This document shows positions 24,637 to 33,301 of a stretch of DNA of 64,000 bases, piece after piece. Position 1 is the first letter of the stretch. Every line of letters starts with the position of its first letter. This DNA is from Oscillospiraceae bacterium (GTDB lineage Bacteria; Bacillota; Clostridia; Oscillospirales; Acutalibacteraceae): the NCBI GenBank assembly GCA_022508805.1, contig JAFLUM010000006.1, forward strand, positions 58,654 to 122,653. Reading direction: 5' to 3'. The position numbers were made by a program, and so were the translations under genes. Below the pieces are notes generated by a model. That model saw only the letters and a list, made by a program, of their open reading frames with translations, was not told where the DNA came from and ran no database searches.

Positions 24637-25586
24637 TGCTCATCACCTCCGCTCACGTCTGATAAATCGTCAAGATATGCCGAATAGTCGATATCGGTCG
24701 TATCGACGCCGTATGTTTTCATAAACTCCTCCAGCTCCATATCGCTGTTGGGCTGAAAATAAAATGCGGTATTCGGTTTGTCGTCAATTTCGTCGGGAAT
24801 TTTTACGTCGTCACGCAGCTTGTCCACATTCTCTTGGATCTCCTGCTCGGCAGCCTCAAGCATTTCTTCCTTAGTCTCCGGTTTCGGGGTCTCGGGAGCC
24901 TCGACCTCTTCTTCCTTAAGTTTTTCTGCGGTATCAGCTACCACCTCGCCCTTATTAATGGTAATGACGCGATGATTAAATCGGCGGACCAGCTCGTGCT
25001 CATGCGTTACCATTACGACGGTGGTGCCGTTGGCGTTGATGTGATTTAAGAGATCGACTATTTCATAGGACATTTCGGGGTCGATATTACCCGTAGGCTC
25101 GTCCGCTATGATAATGCCTGCGTTATTGACAAGCGCTCTTGCCAGCGCAACACGCTGCTGCTCACCGCCTGAAAGCTGTGTGGGCAGTTGTCTTGCCTTT
25201 GAGGTAAGTCCCACAAGGCTGAGCACATAAGGAACTCTTTTTCTTATGTCCTTTTCTTTCGCACCGATAACACGCATTGCAAACGCCACATTATCATATA
25301 CCGTCATATTGGCGATAAGGCGGAAATCCTGGAATACGATTCCCATAGTTCGGCGGAATTTTGGTATGTCCTTTTTCTTTATGGTATTAAGATTAAAATT
25401 ATTAATAACTACCGTTCCGCTGTTGGGAACCTGTTCGCGCATAATTATTTTCAAAAACGTACTTTTACCTGCGCCGGACGCGCCGACAATAAAAACAAAT
25501 TCCCCGTCGTTTATCGTTATGGAAACGTTGCGAAGAGCGTTTGTACCGTTGTCGTATGTTTTTGAAACGTTTTTAAATTCGATCAC
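24633..25586 (-). CDS. ftsE: Cell division ATP-binding protein FtsE, with acidic extension
   Basis: 317 residues. The ABC core occupies about 1-225: Walker A GASGAGKST, signature LSGGEQQRV, Walker B GIIIADEPTGNIDPE, switch His in VTHEHEL. The family usually ends near 225-230; here a further 90 or so residues follow, very acidic and low-complexity (EEEVEAPETPKPETKEE), ending in tyrosine- and aspartate-rich DTTDIDYSAYLDDL. The extension may be an interaction tail. Start is the GTG at 25586 with GAGG 8 bp upstream; the open frame upstream (to 25646) does not fit the family. First gene of the ftsE-ftsX-envC-S41 operon. Confidence 0.95.
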   Translation of the reverse strand: MIEFKNVSKTYDNGTNALRNVSITINDGEFVFIVGASGAGKSTFLKIIMREQVPNSGTVVINNFNLNTIKKKDIPKFRRTMGIVFQDFRLIANMTVYDNVAFAMRVIGAKEKDIRKRVPYVLSLVGLTSKARQLPTQLSGGEQQRVALARALVNNAGIIIADEPTGNIDPEMSYEIVDLLNHINANGTTVVMVTHEHELVRRFNHRVITINKGEVVADTAEKLKEEEVEAPETPKPETKEEMLEAAEQEIQENVDKLRDDVKIPDEIDDKPNTAFYFQPNSDMELEEFMKTYGVDTTDIDYSAYLDDLSDVSGGDEQ

Positions 25587-25757
25587 TATAAGTGCCTCAT
25601 TTCGATACGTTTTTCTGTTATGTATCCTCTTTGGGCATACAAACACAATATGTAGTATATCATAAAATATTGTTTTTGTAACGCTTTTTAATGATTGTTA
25701 ATATTTATCGTCACTTTCTACAAAATACTGTGCGAATTATTGACAAAGTCAACAAAC

Positions 25758-25816
25758 AAAAAAATTCAGGATATGCCAAGCGATTAAAATCGCCGCTGCG
25801 TTTCCTGAATTTTTTT
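25758..25816 (-). terminator. Terminator of the PucR-type regulator gene
   Basis: AAAAAATTCAGGA and TCCTGAATTTTTT arms enclose a second hairpin (GCGAT and ATCGC). The T-run follows on the minus strand just after the regulator stop at 25823. The symmetric arms make it bidirectional in principle. Confidence 0.85.
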
Positions 25817-25822
25817 ATGTTT

Positions 25823-26908
25823 TTAATATTTTATGGGATTTGCATCAAGATATTTTTTGACCATAAGCGCCACTTTAAACACTATGGCATCGTCAAACTC
25901 ACGAAGGTCAAGCCCTGTGAGCTTTTTGATTTTTTCCAATCTGTAAACCAGTGTGTTTCTGTGTACAAACAGCTTTCTCGAGGTTTCGGAAACATTCAGA
26001 TTATTCTCAAAGAACTTTTGAATAGTGAAAAGCGTTTCGTGGTCAAGGCTTTCAATAGAACCGCGCCTGAAAATCTCACGCAAAAACATTTCGCAAAGCG
26101 TGGTAGGAAGCTGATAAATAAGTCTCGCAATCCCTAAATTGTCGTAGCTGACGATAGTTTTTTCTGTATCGAACACCTTGCCGACCTCCAGAGCCACCTG
26201 TGCCTCACGGAAGGAGCGTGCAAGATCCTTGATGCTGTCAATGGTGGTTCCTATGCCCACAAGGACGTGAGTATAATACTCCGTGCCCAACGAGTCGGCG
26301 ATGGAACGTGCCAGCTTTTCAAGATCCTTTGTTTCAATATTCTGCTTGACCTCTTTTACAAGAGCTATGTCCGTCTCATTTATATTAATAACAAAATCCT
26401 TTGTTTTGTCAGGGAAAAGATCCTGAATAACATCAAATACGGAAACATCGTTATTTTCGGTAATTCTGATAAGGAGGACTACACGCGTGACATCGTTGTT
26501 GAAATGAAGCTCGCGTGCCTTTATATAGATGTCGCCGGGAAGGATATTGTCAAGAATTATGTTCTTTATAAAGTTGCTGCGGTCGTATTTTTCGTCGTAA
26601 TACTGCTTTATGGTTGAAAGTGAGACAGAAAGCACCGCCACATATCTCGAAGCTATATCGTCGTCGCCTTCAACAAACACGGCGTATTCAGGATGCATAT
26701 GAGCGCCGAAGGCCTTGTAAGTATATCCGTCCGTCACGGTCATATCGGGGGCGGAAAACACCTCGGACACCGCGTGCGACTGGATCTCTCCGATTTTGCC
26801 CAATTCACTGCAGGAGATAACCGTTCCTGTCTCGTCGATTACACCGAAGGTCCTATCTATAACGTCAATCATCTGATGAACTATTCCCTGAAATAATCTG
26901 TTGGACAT
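25823..26908 (-). CDS. PucR/CdaR-family transcriptional regulator
   Basis: 361 residues. The C-terminal PucR-type helix-turn-helix is clear: FFENNLNVSETSRKLFVHRNTLVYRLEKIKKLTGLDL. The middle (about 130-270) is a GGDEF-like domain often seen in CdaR-type sugar-diacid regulators (VLVGIGTTIDSIKDLARSFREAQVALEVG). The N-terminal part may bind a ligand. It stands alone between ftsE and rsuA with its own terminator, so the target genes are unknown. ATG at 26908 is preferred over 26914 because GGAGGT is 6 bp before it. Confidence 0.9.
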   Translation of the reverse strand: MSNRLFQGIVHQMIDVIDRTFGVIDETGTVISCSELGKIGEIQSHAVSEVFSAPDMTVTDGYTYKAFGAHMHPEYAVFVEGDDDIASRYVAVLSVSLSTIKQYYDEKYDRSNFIKNIILDNILPGDIYIKARELHFNNDVTRVVLLIRITENNDVSVFDVIQDLFPDKTKDFVININETDIALVKEVKQNIETKDLEKLARSIADSLGTEYYTHVLVGIGTTIDSIKDLARSFREAQVALEVGKVFDTEKTIVSYDNLGIARLIYQLPTTLCEMFLREIFRRGSIESLDHETLFTIQKFFENNLNVSETSRKLFVHRNTLVYRLEKIKKLTGLDLREFDDAIVFKVALMVKKYLDANPIKY

Positions 26909-26960
26909 AGTCATACCTCCAAAAAAGTTTTATACAAATTGACAATTACAACACTATGTA

Positions 26961-27042
26961 TTTTACACAATAAATTGACGTTTGGCAAGTGAAAAATTTA
27001 TATTTTTTAAATTTTTCAAACATTTTACACAAAAAATGACGT
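26961..27042. repeat. Direct repeat pair in the regulator's upstream region
   Basis: TTTTACACAA-N5-TGACGT (26961-26981) recurs as TTTTACACAA-N4-TGACGT (27023-27042), 62 bp apart, in the AT-rich 200-bp gap between rsuA and the PucR-type gene. It could be an operator pair for the regulator. Nothing else identifiable lies in this gap. Confidence 0.4.
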
Positions 27043-27111
27043 AATTTTTTGTCAATCAGCGCATTAGAAAGGTGTTTTTCGGCAAATTTTTTATTGTTCA
27101 AAATCACTAAA

Positions 27112-27828
27112 TTATTTTTCGTTTTCAAGCTGTCTAAGCTCATCCGCTGTTATTTCGCGACATTCGCCGAGCATCAGTGAAGCATCAAGCATCAGTCCGC
27201 CCATAGCCTGGCGGTGAAGTGATATGACCCGATTACCTGCCGCCGCAAACATTCTTTTGACCTGATGATACTTGCCCTCGCAGATCATAATGCGCACAAG
27301 CGGAGTATCGGTGTCCTCGGCTATTTCTGTTTTTGCCTCTTTAAGCACCGTTCCGTCGGCGAGAGTTATGCCGTTTTCAAGCATTTTTATCTCTGCCTCG
27401 CCTATCCGATGCTCGAGACGGGCTAAATAAGTTTTATATATGTGATTTTTTGGTGAAAGTATCCTGTGGGCAAAATCGCCGTCGTCAGTTATGAGCACAA
27501 AGCCTGTGGTATCCTTGTCCAGTCTGCCCGCAGGAAAAAGCCCCTTGCGGTAAAGGGGCTCGGGAACAAGATCAATAACGGTCCTTTCACTTCCGGATTC
27601 GCTGGCGGAAACTATTCCCTGCGGCTTGTTGAGCATAATATAAATATGCTTTTTAAGAGCTATCGGCTCGCCGCTGAGCGTGACCGTATCTTTGAATTCG
27701 TCAATTTTTACGGAGCTGTCGGTTATAACAACTCCGTTTACTGCAATTTGTCCGTCTCTTACGAGTTTTTTTATCTCACGGCGTGAATAACGTCCCTGAG
27801 CCGCAAGTATTTTATCGATACGTTCCAT
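27112..27828 (-). CDS. rsuA: 16S rRNA pseudouridine synthase RsuA family
   Basis: 238 residues. An N-terminal S4 RNA-binding domain (MERIDKILAAQGRYSRREIKKLVRDG) is followed by the catalytic domain. The catalytic Asp is in GRLDKDTTGFVLITDDG, and CEGKYHQVKRMFAAAGNRVISLHR is the RsuA/RluB motif. It isomerises uridine to pseudouridine in rRNA; RsuA acts on 16S U516, though RluB-like activity on 23S cannot be excluded from sequence alone. Follows the DUF4830 gene by 8 bp. Confidence 0.92.
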   Translation of the reverse strand: MERIDKILAAQGRYSRREIKKLVRDGQIAVNGVVITDSSVKIDEFKDTVTLSGEPIALKKHIYIMLNKPQGIVSASESGSERTVIDLVPEPLYRKGLFPAGRLDKDTTGFVLITDDGDFAHRILSPKNHIYKTYLARLEHRIGEAEIKMLENGITLADGTVLKEAKTEIAEDTDTPLVRIMICEGKYHQVKRMFAAAGNRVISLHRQAMGGLMLDASLMLGECREITADELRQLENEK

Positions 27829-27836
27829 ATTTCACC

Positions 27837-28331
27837 TTATGTACCTTTTGTATCAGTATTAGGCATCTCAAAACCGTGCATAAACCCGTCCAGCTCAACC
27901 GAGCATACGTCTCCGCCTATGACATTGCCGTTATAGACCAGCACATTGGCACGCACGCAGTTTTTATTCTCGTACCCTACGTAATTTTTGACGGCATATG
28001 TCCAGCGTTTTACGCGCATACCTGCATACACTGTCAAATCAAAGCCTTGAGCCGTTTGTATGGCATTATAATTTGTGTAAACGTCGTCAAACTCGGCGGG
28101 GATAATTACTTCGGTGACCTCAATAGGTTCTTCGTCGATCTCCCAGCCGAATTGCGACAGAAAGCCCATTCTTTCCTCATGAGTGGCGGCTTTTACGGTG
28201 AGAGTGCCGTTTTTATCCACGGTTTCCTCGCTGTCACGCGCAAGTACAAAAAGACATACCACCGAGACAACGACAAAAAGTATAAGCAGCATGAGCTTTA
28301 TCTGCTTTGATTTTATTGAATAGACAAACAT
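27837..28331 (-). CDS. DUF4830-type membrane-anchored protein
   Basis: About 164 residues. One N-terminal transmembrane segment (LMLLILFVVVSVVCLFVLA), then an extracytoplasmic domain with HEERMGFLSQFGWEIDEEPIEVTEVIIP, a pattern I associate with DUF4830 in Clostridia. Near the end, YAVKNYVGYENKNCVRANVLVYNGNVIGGDVCS contains two cysteines that could pair. Role unknown. GAGGTG is 7 bp before the ATG at 28331. Confidence 0.78.
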   Translation of the reverse strand: MFVYSIKSKQIKLMLLILFVVVSVVCLFVLARDSEETVDKNGTLTVKAATHEERMGFLSQFGWEIDEEPIEVTEVIIPAEFDDVYTNYNAIQTAQGFDLTVYAGMRVKRWTYAVKNYVGYENKNCVRANVLVYNGNVIGGDVCSVELDGFMHGFEMPNTDTKGT

Positions 28332-28413
28332 AATTAAGCACCTCGAGCACAATTTATATAAATAAATATGCTGTGAGGCGCTCAATAATGATTACAAGTT
28401 AAATTAACATTTT

Positions 28414-28947
28414 TTATTCGTCGATTCTCTTAGCCTGAGAAGCCGCTTTCAGATGCTGACGGGCACGGCGGATCTCATTAACGGAGGCGGTAAGCGTTTC
28501 GTCCGCAACGGCTACGATACTTTCAACATATTCACTGGCGCTTTTGCGCATCTCTCTTGACCAATTCCTCGCCTGCTCGGTAAGCTGTGCGGCGGATTCT
28601 CTCGCCTGCTCGATAATCTCGTTAGCGTTGGCTCTTGCCTGCTGCATAATTTCCGCAGCCTGAGCTTCGGCGCCTCTTGTGATCTCGTCCTCGGAAATTA
28701 TCTCCTTAGCTCTGAGATGTGCCTTTTCAATGATCTTATCGGCACTTTCCTGCGCTCCTGCGAGGATCTCTTTACGCTCTGACGCGATTTTTCTCGCCTG
28801 CATAAGCTCATCGGGCATATTGAGTCTTATATCCTCAATAGCTGTTCTTATTGCCGCGGCATCGACCATCACATTTGACGTAAATGGCATCGATTTACCT
28901 TCGTCAATTATGGTTTCGATTTCTTCTATTAAGCTTTCTATTGTCAT
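28414..28947 (-). CDS. Coiled-coil protein downstream of coaD
   Basis: 177 residues, almost entirely predicted helix, rich in Ala, Glu, Gln and Arg with heptad spacing (EKAHLRAKEIISEDE, EIMQQARANANEIIEQARE). It resembles the stalk helices of ATP synthase subunit b/E or DivIVA-like proteins, and such genes are often labelled ATPase without evidence. No nucleotide-binding motif or membrane segment is visible. Its start overlaps the coaD stop by 4 bp, an arrangement I have seen in other Clostridia. Possible structural or scaffold role. Confidence 0.75.
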   Translation of the reverse strand: MTIESLIEEIETIIDEGKSMPFTSNVMVDAAAIRTAIEDIRLNMPDELMQARKIASERKEILAGAQESADKIIEKAHLRAKEIISEDEITRGAEAQAAEIMQQARANANEIIEQARESAAQLTEQARNWSREMRKSASEYVESIVAVADETLTASVNEIRRARQHLKAASQAKRIDE

Positions 28948-29438
28948 TTGTCTGCACCTCTTTTTATTCTTTTGACTATATCGTCACGAATTTCTTCGGG
29001 GACAAAATCGCTTATATCTCCGCCTAATTCGCAAACTTGCTTTACCGTGCTTGAACTCAGATACATATTTTCCATACGTGTGTTTATAAATATTGTCTCA
29101 AGCTCGCTGTTCAGCTTTTTATTTATCTGCGCCTGCTGAAATTCATATTCAAAATCTGACAGCGCGCGAAGTCCCTTAACGACCGCCGCAGCTCCCTTTT
29201 GCCTTGCGTATTCGGCAAGCAGACCGCCGTAAATATCGACCTCTACGTTTTTAATGCCCTTAATACACCGCTTTATAAGCTCGGCGCGCTCCTCGGGAGT
29301 AAAACAGAAATTACTCTTTGAGGGGTTTTTCATAACCACTACTATTACTTTATCAAAAAGGACGGCGCTGCGCTCGATAATATCAAGATGTCCGTTGGTG
29401 ACAGGATCAAAGCTGCCCGGGCAAATAACGGTTTTCAT
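28944..29438 (-). CDS. coaD: Phosphopantetheine adenylyltransferase
   Basis: About 164 residues. The nucleotidyltransferase motif is CPGSFDPVTNGHLDII (T/HxGH type), followed by the conserved KGLRALSDFEYEFQ and the YLSSSTVKQV loop. It transfers AMP from ATP to 4'-phosphopantetheine, the fourth step of coenzyme A synthesis. The gene follows rsmD with a 5-bp gap, a widely conserved pairing. ATG at 29438 is preferred over the GTG at 29447. Confidence 0.97.
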   Translation of the reverse strand: MKTVICPGSFDPVTNGHLDIIERSAVLFDKVIVVVMKNPSKSNFCFTPEERAELIKRCIKGIKNVEVDIYGGLLAEYARQKGAAAVVKGLRALSDFEYEFQQAQINKKLNSELETIFINTRMENMYLSSSTVKQVCELGGDISDFVPEEIRDDIVKRIKRGADK

Positions 29439-29443
29439 AAGTT

Positions 29444-29992
29444 TCACCCGTTCTTTCTGTATACGGTAAGTTTTATTTTGCCGTATTTATATTCGCGGCA
29501 TACAGAGAATTCACCCGCAGACTGCAAAAGCTCTTCATCGGCGGCGGTCTCACAGATTATCACGCCGTTATCATTCATTTTAGGGGCTAAGAGCGGCAAA
29601 ACCTCATCGGTTATTTTTTTATGATAAGGCGGGTCAAGAAGCGCAATATCAAATTTGTCGCGGCACAGGGAAAGATACATTTTCGCCTCTCCGTTCAGTA
29701 CGCTCGCTCTGTTTTCAAAGCCGACTGTTTTAAGATTCATTTTTACCGTATCCAAGGAGCGTGAGGACGAATCCACAAACACACAACGCTTTGCTCCGCG
29801 GCTGAGGGCCTCTATCCCAAGCTGTCCCGAGCCTGCGAACAGGTCCAACACCTGACTTCCTTCAAGCTCAAACTGAATGATATTGAACATTCCCTCTTTT
29901 ACTCTGTCGGTGGTAGGACGAACGTCCTCGCCCTCTAATGTAACAAGGCGTCTGCCCCTTGCCTCACCGGTAATTACCCTCACAATTACCAT
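29444..29992 (-). CDS. rsmD: 16S rRNA (guanine-966-N2)-methyltransferase RsmD
   Basis: About 182 residues. Contains the RsmD opening VITGEARGRRL and RPTTDRVKEGMFNII, SAM-binding motif I (VLDLFAGSGQLGIEALSRGA) and the catalytic DPPY in IALLDPPYHKK. It methylates G966 of 16S rRNA. Cotranscribed with coaD. The ATG at 29992 is the family-consistent start, although the AAAGG before it is only a couple of bases away, so a GTG 9 bp further in is possible. Confidence 0.95.
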   Translation of the reverse strand: MVIVRVITGEARGRRLVTLEGEDVRPTTDRVKEGMFNIIQFELEGSQVLDLFAGSGQLGIEALSRGAKRCVFVDSSSRSLDTVKMNLKTVGFENRASVLNGEAKMYLSLCRDKFDIALLDPPYHKKITDEVLPLLAPKMNDNGVIICETAADEELLQSAGEFSVCREYKYGKIKLTVYRKNG

Positions 29993-30224
29993 AGCCTTTC
30001 CGGCTACAAATAGTTGCAAGGCATCACATTTAATCCTCGGTGTAGCCGAACAAGGCGTGATGGTAATTTTCTCCATCTCAAAATTTGTATCTGTTCAAAT
30101 TTTGAGGGACATAAAATTTTTGTAGCGTGATTTTTCGCGCTATGACTCCAAAATGGTATACATACACGCTTATTATCACATTTTTACGACTGTTTGTCAA
30201 ATTATTTTTTTAATGGCGTCAATT

Positions 30225-30884
30225 TTAGACGTTTTTTAGTGAAAGAAGTAAAGTTTTAAGCTCTTTTGCAGTGGATGCAAAATGCTTTGCGCCTGCTTTT
30301 TCAATGATTTCTTTATCACGGAATCCCCACAGTACGCCTATCGGTTCAATGCTGGCATTTTGTGCAGTCTGTATGTCCACGTCGGAATCGCCGACGAACA
30401 AGGCGTTTTCGGCACTCTCGTCCAAAAGTTCAAGGGCATAAAACACTCCGTCGGGAGCAGGCTTATTCGGTCTGCCGTCAACACTGCCGACGATCGCGTC
30501 AATATTTTTCCCGAACATTCTTCGGCATAAGTCCTGCGCGGCAAAATCCGCCTTATTTGTGACTATCGCGGTCTTAAAGCCTTCATTTTTTAAATCCCGC
30601 AAAAGCTCACATACGCCGTCGTACGGAGCGGTTTTATCCTCCATATGAGCTACATAATACTCACGGAAATCTTTAAAGCACACTTCATAAGCGCTGTCGT
30701 CTGTACCCTCGGGAACGGCCCGTTTTATAAGCACCCTTACCCCGTTGCCCACGAAGCGGCGGATCTCGTCCTTTGTTCGCAGCGGCATACCGCTTTTATC
30801 CAATGCATAATTTACGCTGTCTGTAAGGTCGTCCAGCGTATCAAGCAGTGTGCCGTCAAGATCGAATATTACCGTGTTTTTCAT
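30225..30884 (-). CDS. HAD-IA phosphatase, phosphoglycolate-phosphatase-like
   Basis: 219 residues. Motif I VIFDLDGTLLDT, motif II IVTNKADF, motif III GRPNKPAPD and motif IV FVGDSDVDIQTA are all intact. The helical cap and overall length match Gph/PpaX-type enzymes that hydrolyse phosphoglycolate or pyrophosphate. The gene starts where uvrC stops (1-bp overlap), so it is coexpressed with uvrC. A role in clearing 2-phosphoglycolate from DNA repair is plausible but inferred. Confidence 0.88.
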   Translation of the reverse strand: MKNTVIFDLDGTLLDTLDDLTDSVNYALDKSGMPLRTKDEIRRFVGNGVRVLIKRAVPEGTDDSAYEVCFKDFREYYVAHMEDKTAPYDGVCELLRDLKNEGFKTAIVTNKADFAAQDLCRRMFGKNIDAIVGSVDGRPNKPAPDGVFYALELLDESAENALFVGDSDVDIQTAQNASIEPIGVLWGFRDKEIIEKAGAKHFASTAKELKTLLLSLKNV

Positions 30885-32719
30885 TATTCTTCACCGTTGT
30901 AAAAATCATATATTTTCTCGGCTAAGCCGCGGCTGATGCCCTTTACCTTTGACAACTCGTCAACGGATGCAGATCTTATCGCCTTCACCGTTTTAAAGGC
31001 TTTCAAAAGTTCCTTTGCCTTTTGCTCGCCGATACCGTCAATTTTTGTGAGCGAAAGCTCCAGTCCGCGCTTTGAGTGCTTTTTATGATGGTACTCCACG
31101 GAAAAACGGTGGACCTCTTCCTGAATTTCGGAGATAAGGGTGAAAACGGAGCGGTTGGAATTTATCGCGGTTTCTCCGCCGTCGCCTGTAATAGCTCGGG
31201 TTTTATGCTTGGAGTCCTTGACCATTCCGAAGAGCGGCACATCTATATTCATTTCATCAAGCACCTGTTTTACCGCGCTGACCTGCCCTTTTCCGCCGTC
31301 AAGAAGTATTAAATCGGGCAGCTTGCCGAAGCCTTCATCAGGATTTTCGTCTTTGTGTTTTAGGTATTCGTTAAATCTTCTCGTGACCACCTCGCGCATA
31401 GAGCCGTAGTCGTCCTGACCGGAAAAGGATTTTATGATAAACGTTCTGTAAGCGCGCTTTAAGGGTCTGCCGTTTTTAAAGACGATCATACCCGCCACAT
31501 TGTCTGCGCCGCCCGTGTGGGAGATGTCATAAGACTCTATATATTCGGGCGTATTTTTAAGTCCGAGAAGCTCTTTCAACTCCTCAAGAACGCGTATTTC
31601 TCCGCCTTTTCTGCCCTTTCGCTGAGCAAGCTTTTCATAGGCGTTTTCGCGGCACATATTGACGAGTCTGAGCCCCTCGCCGCGCTGCGGAACCGATACC
31701 GTACATTTTTTACCTCTGAGGCTTGTCAGATGACACTCAATAAGCTCGTTGTCCTCACACGACTCGTCTAGAATAACCCTTTGCGGAACGGAACGCATAC
31801 CGTAATACTGTATAAGAAAGCTTCCGCGCAAGTCCTCGTCGCTTTTATCGCCGTCAAGAAAGAACTGCTCACTGTCACAAAGTCTGCCGTTATCGAAGCG
31901 CAAAACCATTACACACAGATCGTTATCGTTGGAGGCAACGGCAAAAACATCCTTGGATTCACCCGAATCGGTGACCACCTTTTGGCGCGACTGCATATTT
32001 TCGATGGCACGTATCCTGTCGCGGTATTTTACTGCATTTTCAAAATCAAGGCGTGCGGCACATTCGTCCATTTTTTCCTGCAAACGGGCAACTGTTTTAG
32101 TAATATCCCCGTTAAGAAAATCCAGCGCGTCGCGGACAGCTTCGTCATACTCGGCCTGTGATATCTTACCTGAGCAAACGCCCATACAACGGGCAATATG
32201 GTAGTTTAAGCACGGTCTGCCCTTGCCGAAATCACGGGGAAAGCATTTAGTGCATTGCGGGAGCTTAAATATCTTATTCGCCTCGTCCACGGACTGCTTT
32301 ACAGAATATGAGCTTGTGAACGGACCGATGTAGTCGGCGTTATCGTCGTCTTTCTGTAAAACTGCAGAAATTTTTCGGTAAGGCTCACGGGTGACCTTGA
32401 TGTAGCTGTAGCCCTTATCGTCCTTTAAAAGGATGTTGTACTTGGGCTGATTTTGCTTTATGAGACTTGCCTCCAGCACCAATGCCTCAAACTCGGAATC
32501 AGTTAAAATATAGTCAAAATCGTCAACATTTTCGACCATTTTGCGAACCTTAAGGGCATGGGTATTCTGCGAGCCGAAATACTGACTGACACGGTTCTTC
32601 AGCGCTTTCGCCTTGCCGATATAAATTATTTTGCCCTGCTTATTCTTCATAATGTACACGCCGGGCGTTTTGGGGAGCTTCATCGCCTTTTTACGTAAGG
32701 CACCGAGTTTTTCGTTCAT
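30884..32719 (-). CDS. uvrC: Excinuclease ABC subunit C
   Basis: About 611 residues. N-terminal GIY-YIG nuclease (GVYIMKNKQGKIIYIGKAKALKNRV) for the 3' incision, a Cys-rich stretch (PQCTKCFPRDFGKGRPCLNYHIARCMGVCSG), the UVR domain for UvrB contact (MDECAARLDFENAVKYRDRI), the RNase H-like domain with ESYDISH for the 5' incision, and a C-terminal helix-hairpin-helix (IDGIGEQKAKELLKAF). Acts in nucleotide excision repair. Start set at ATG 32719 with GGTGA upstream; the open frame to 32797 runs into the HPr terminator. Confidence 0.97.
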   Translation of the reverse strand: MNEKLGALRKKAMKLPKTPGVYIMKNKQGKIIYIGKAKALKNRVSQYFGSQNTHALKVRKMVENVDDFDYILTDSEFEALVLEASLIKQNQPKYNILLKDDKGYSYIKVTREPYRKISAVLQKDDDNADYIGPFTSSYSVKQSVDEANKIFKLPQCTKCFPRDFGKGRPCLNYHIARCMGVCSGKISQAEYDEAVRDALDFLNGDITKTVARLQEKMDECAARLDFENAVKYRDRIRAIENMQSRQKVVTDSGESKDVFAVASNDNDLCVMVLRFDNGRLCDSEQFFLDGDKSDEDLRGSFLIQYYGMRSVPQRVILDESCEDNELIECHLTSLRGKKCTVSVPQRGEGLRLVNMCRENAYEKLAQRKGRKGGEIRVLEELKELLGLKNTPEYIESYDISHTGGADNVAGMIVFKNGRPLKRAYRTFIIKSFSGQDDYGSMREVVTRRFNEYLKHKDENPDEGFGKLPDLILLDGGKGQVSAVKQVLDEMNIDVPLFGMVKDSKHKTRAITGDGGETAINSNRSVFTLISEIQEEVHRFSVEYHHKKHSKRGLELSLTKIDGIGEQKAKELLKAFKTVKAIRSASVDELSKVKGISRGLAEKIYDFYNGEE

Positions 32720-32781
32720 AAGCGTCACCGTATAGCTGAAGATAGTTGGACCCGAGCTTTTGTTCAACTCTCTTCGACTAT

Positions 32782-32814
32782 AAAAAGAAAGGCACACCGC
32801 AGGGGCGATGTGCC
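32782..32814 (-). terminator. Terminator of the HPr gene
   Basis: GGCACATCGC and GCGGTGTGCC arms, then TTTCTTTTTAT on the minus strand, 16 bp past the HPr stop. Confidence 0.85.
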
Positions 32815-32829
32815 GAAAGATTAAAAAAA

Positions 32830-33093
32830 TTACTCAGCAAAACCTGATTCAACCAGCTTAACAAGCTCGTCAACCGCCTGCTCCTCATCGGAACCGCCCG
32901 CAAGAATACGGATAGTAGTTCCGCCCATTATGCCGAGAGAGAGAACGCCGAGAAGGCTTTTAGCATTGACACGTCTATCCTCTTTTTCGACCCAGATAGA
33001 TGACTTGAACTCATTTGCTTTTTGAATGAAAAAAGTTGCCGGACGGGCATGCAAACCAACCTGATTTTTTACTTCAACATCTTTAGTATACAT
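32830..33093 (-). CDS. ptsH: Phosphocarrier protein HPr
   Basis: 87 residues, standard length. The catalytic histidine is in QVGLHARPA and the regulatory serine region in NAKSLLGVLSLGI. It relays phosphate from EI to sugar-specific EIIA domains and, when phosphorylated on Ser, acts as the CcpA corepressor in Firmicutes. Monocistronic: own promoter (33156-33183) and terminator, with EI not in the window. The Ser region is somewhat different from the usual KSIMGVMSL, so a Crh-like regulatory paralogue is possible, though Crh lacks the His. ATG at 33093 has GGGAG 8 bp upstream. Confidence 0.95.
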   Translation of the reverse strand: MYTKDVEVKNQVGLHARPATFFIQKANEFKSSIWVEKEDRRVNAKSLLGVLSLGIMGGTTIRILAGGSDEEQAVDELVKLVESGFAE

Positions 33094-33155
33094 AATACAT
33101 TCTCCCAAATGAAAAAATAAATAATAACAGATAGAATTACATTTGTTACTACTAT

Positions 33156-33183
33156 ATTATAGCACAAATACTGACCCCGTCAA
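33156..33183 (-). promoter_or_regulatory. Promoter of the HPr gene
   Basis: TTGACG (33178-33183), 16-bp spacer, TGCTATAAT with an exact TATAAT (33156-33161) and extended -10 TG. Directly upstream of ptsH. Confidence 0.75.
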
Positions 33184-33301
33184 CGAAATTTGTGGCTTTT
33201 CAAATAATTCAGTCAGAAAAACAAAAACGGCAAATTTAGGTCAATCAAGTTTGTTGAAATTGACAATATGTATATAGCTTTTTTGTGTATGTTTCATATT
33301 T

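Noticed and set aside
26946..27143. 65-codon minus-strand frame in the rsuA-regulator gap
   Set aside because: Lys/Phe-rich low-complexity product in AT-rich DNA with no ribosome-binding site. It overlaps the end of rsuA.
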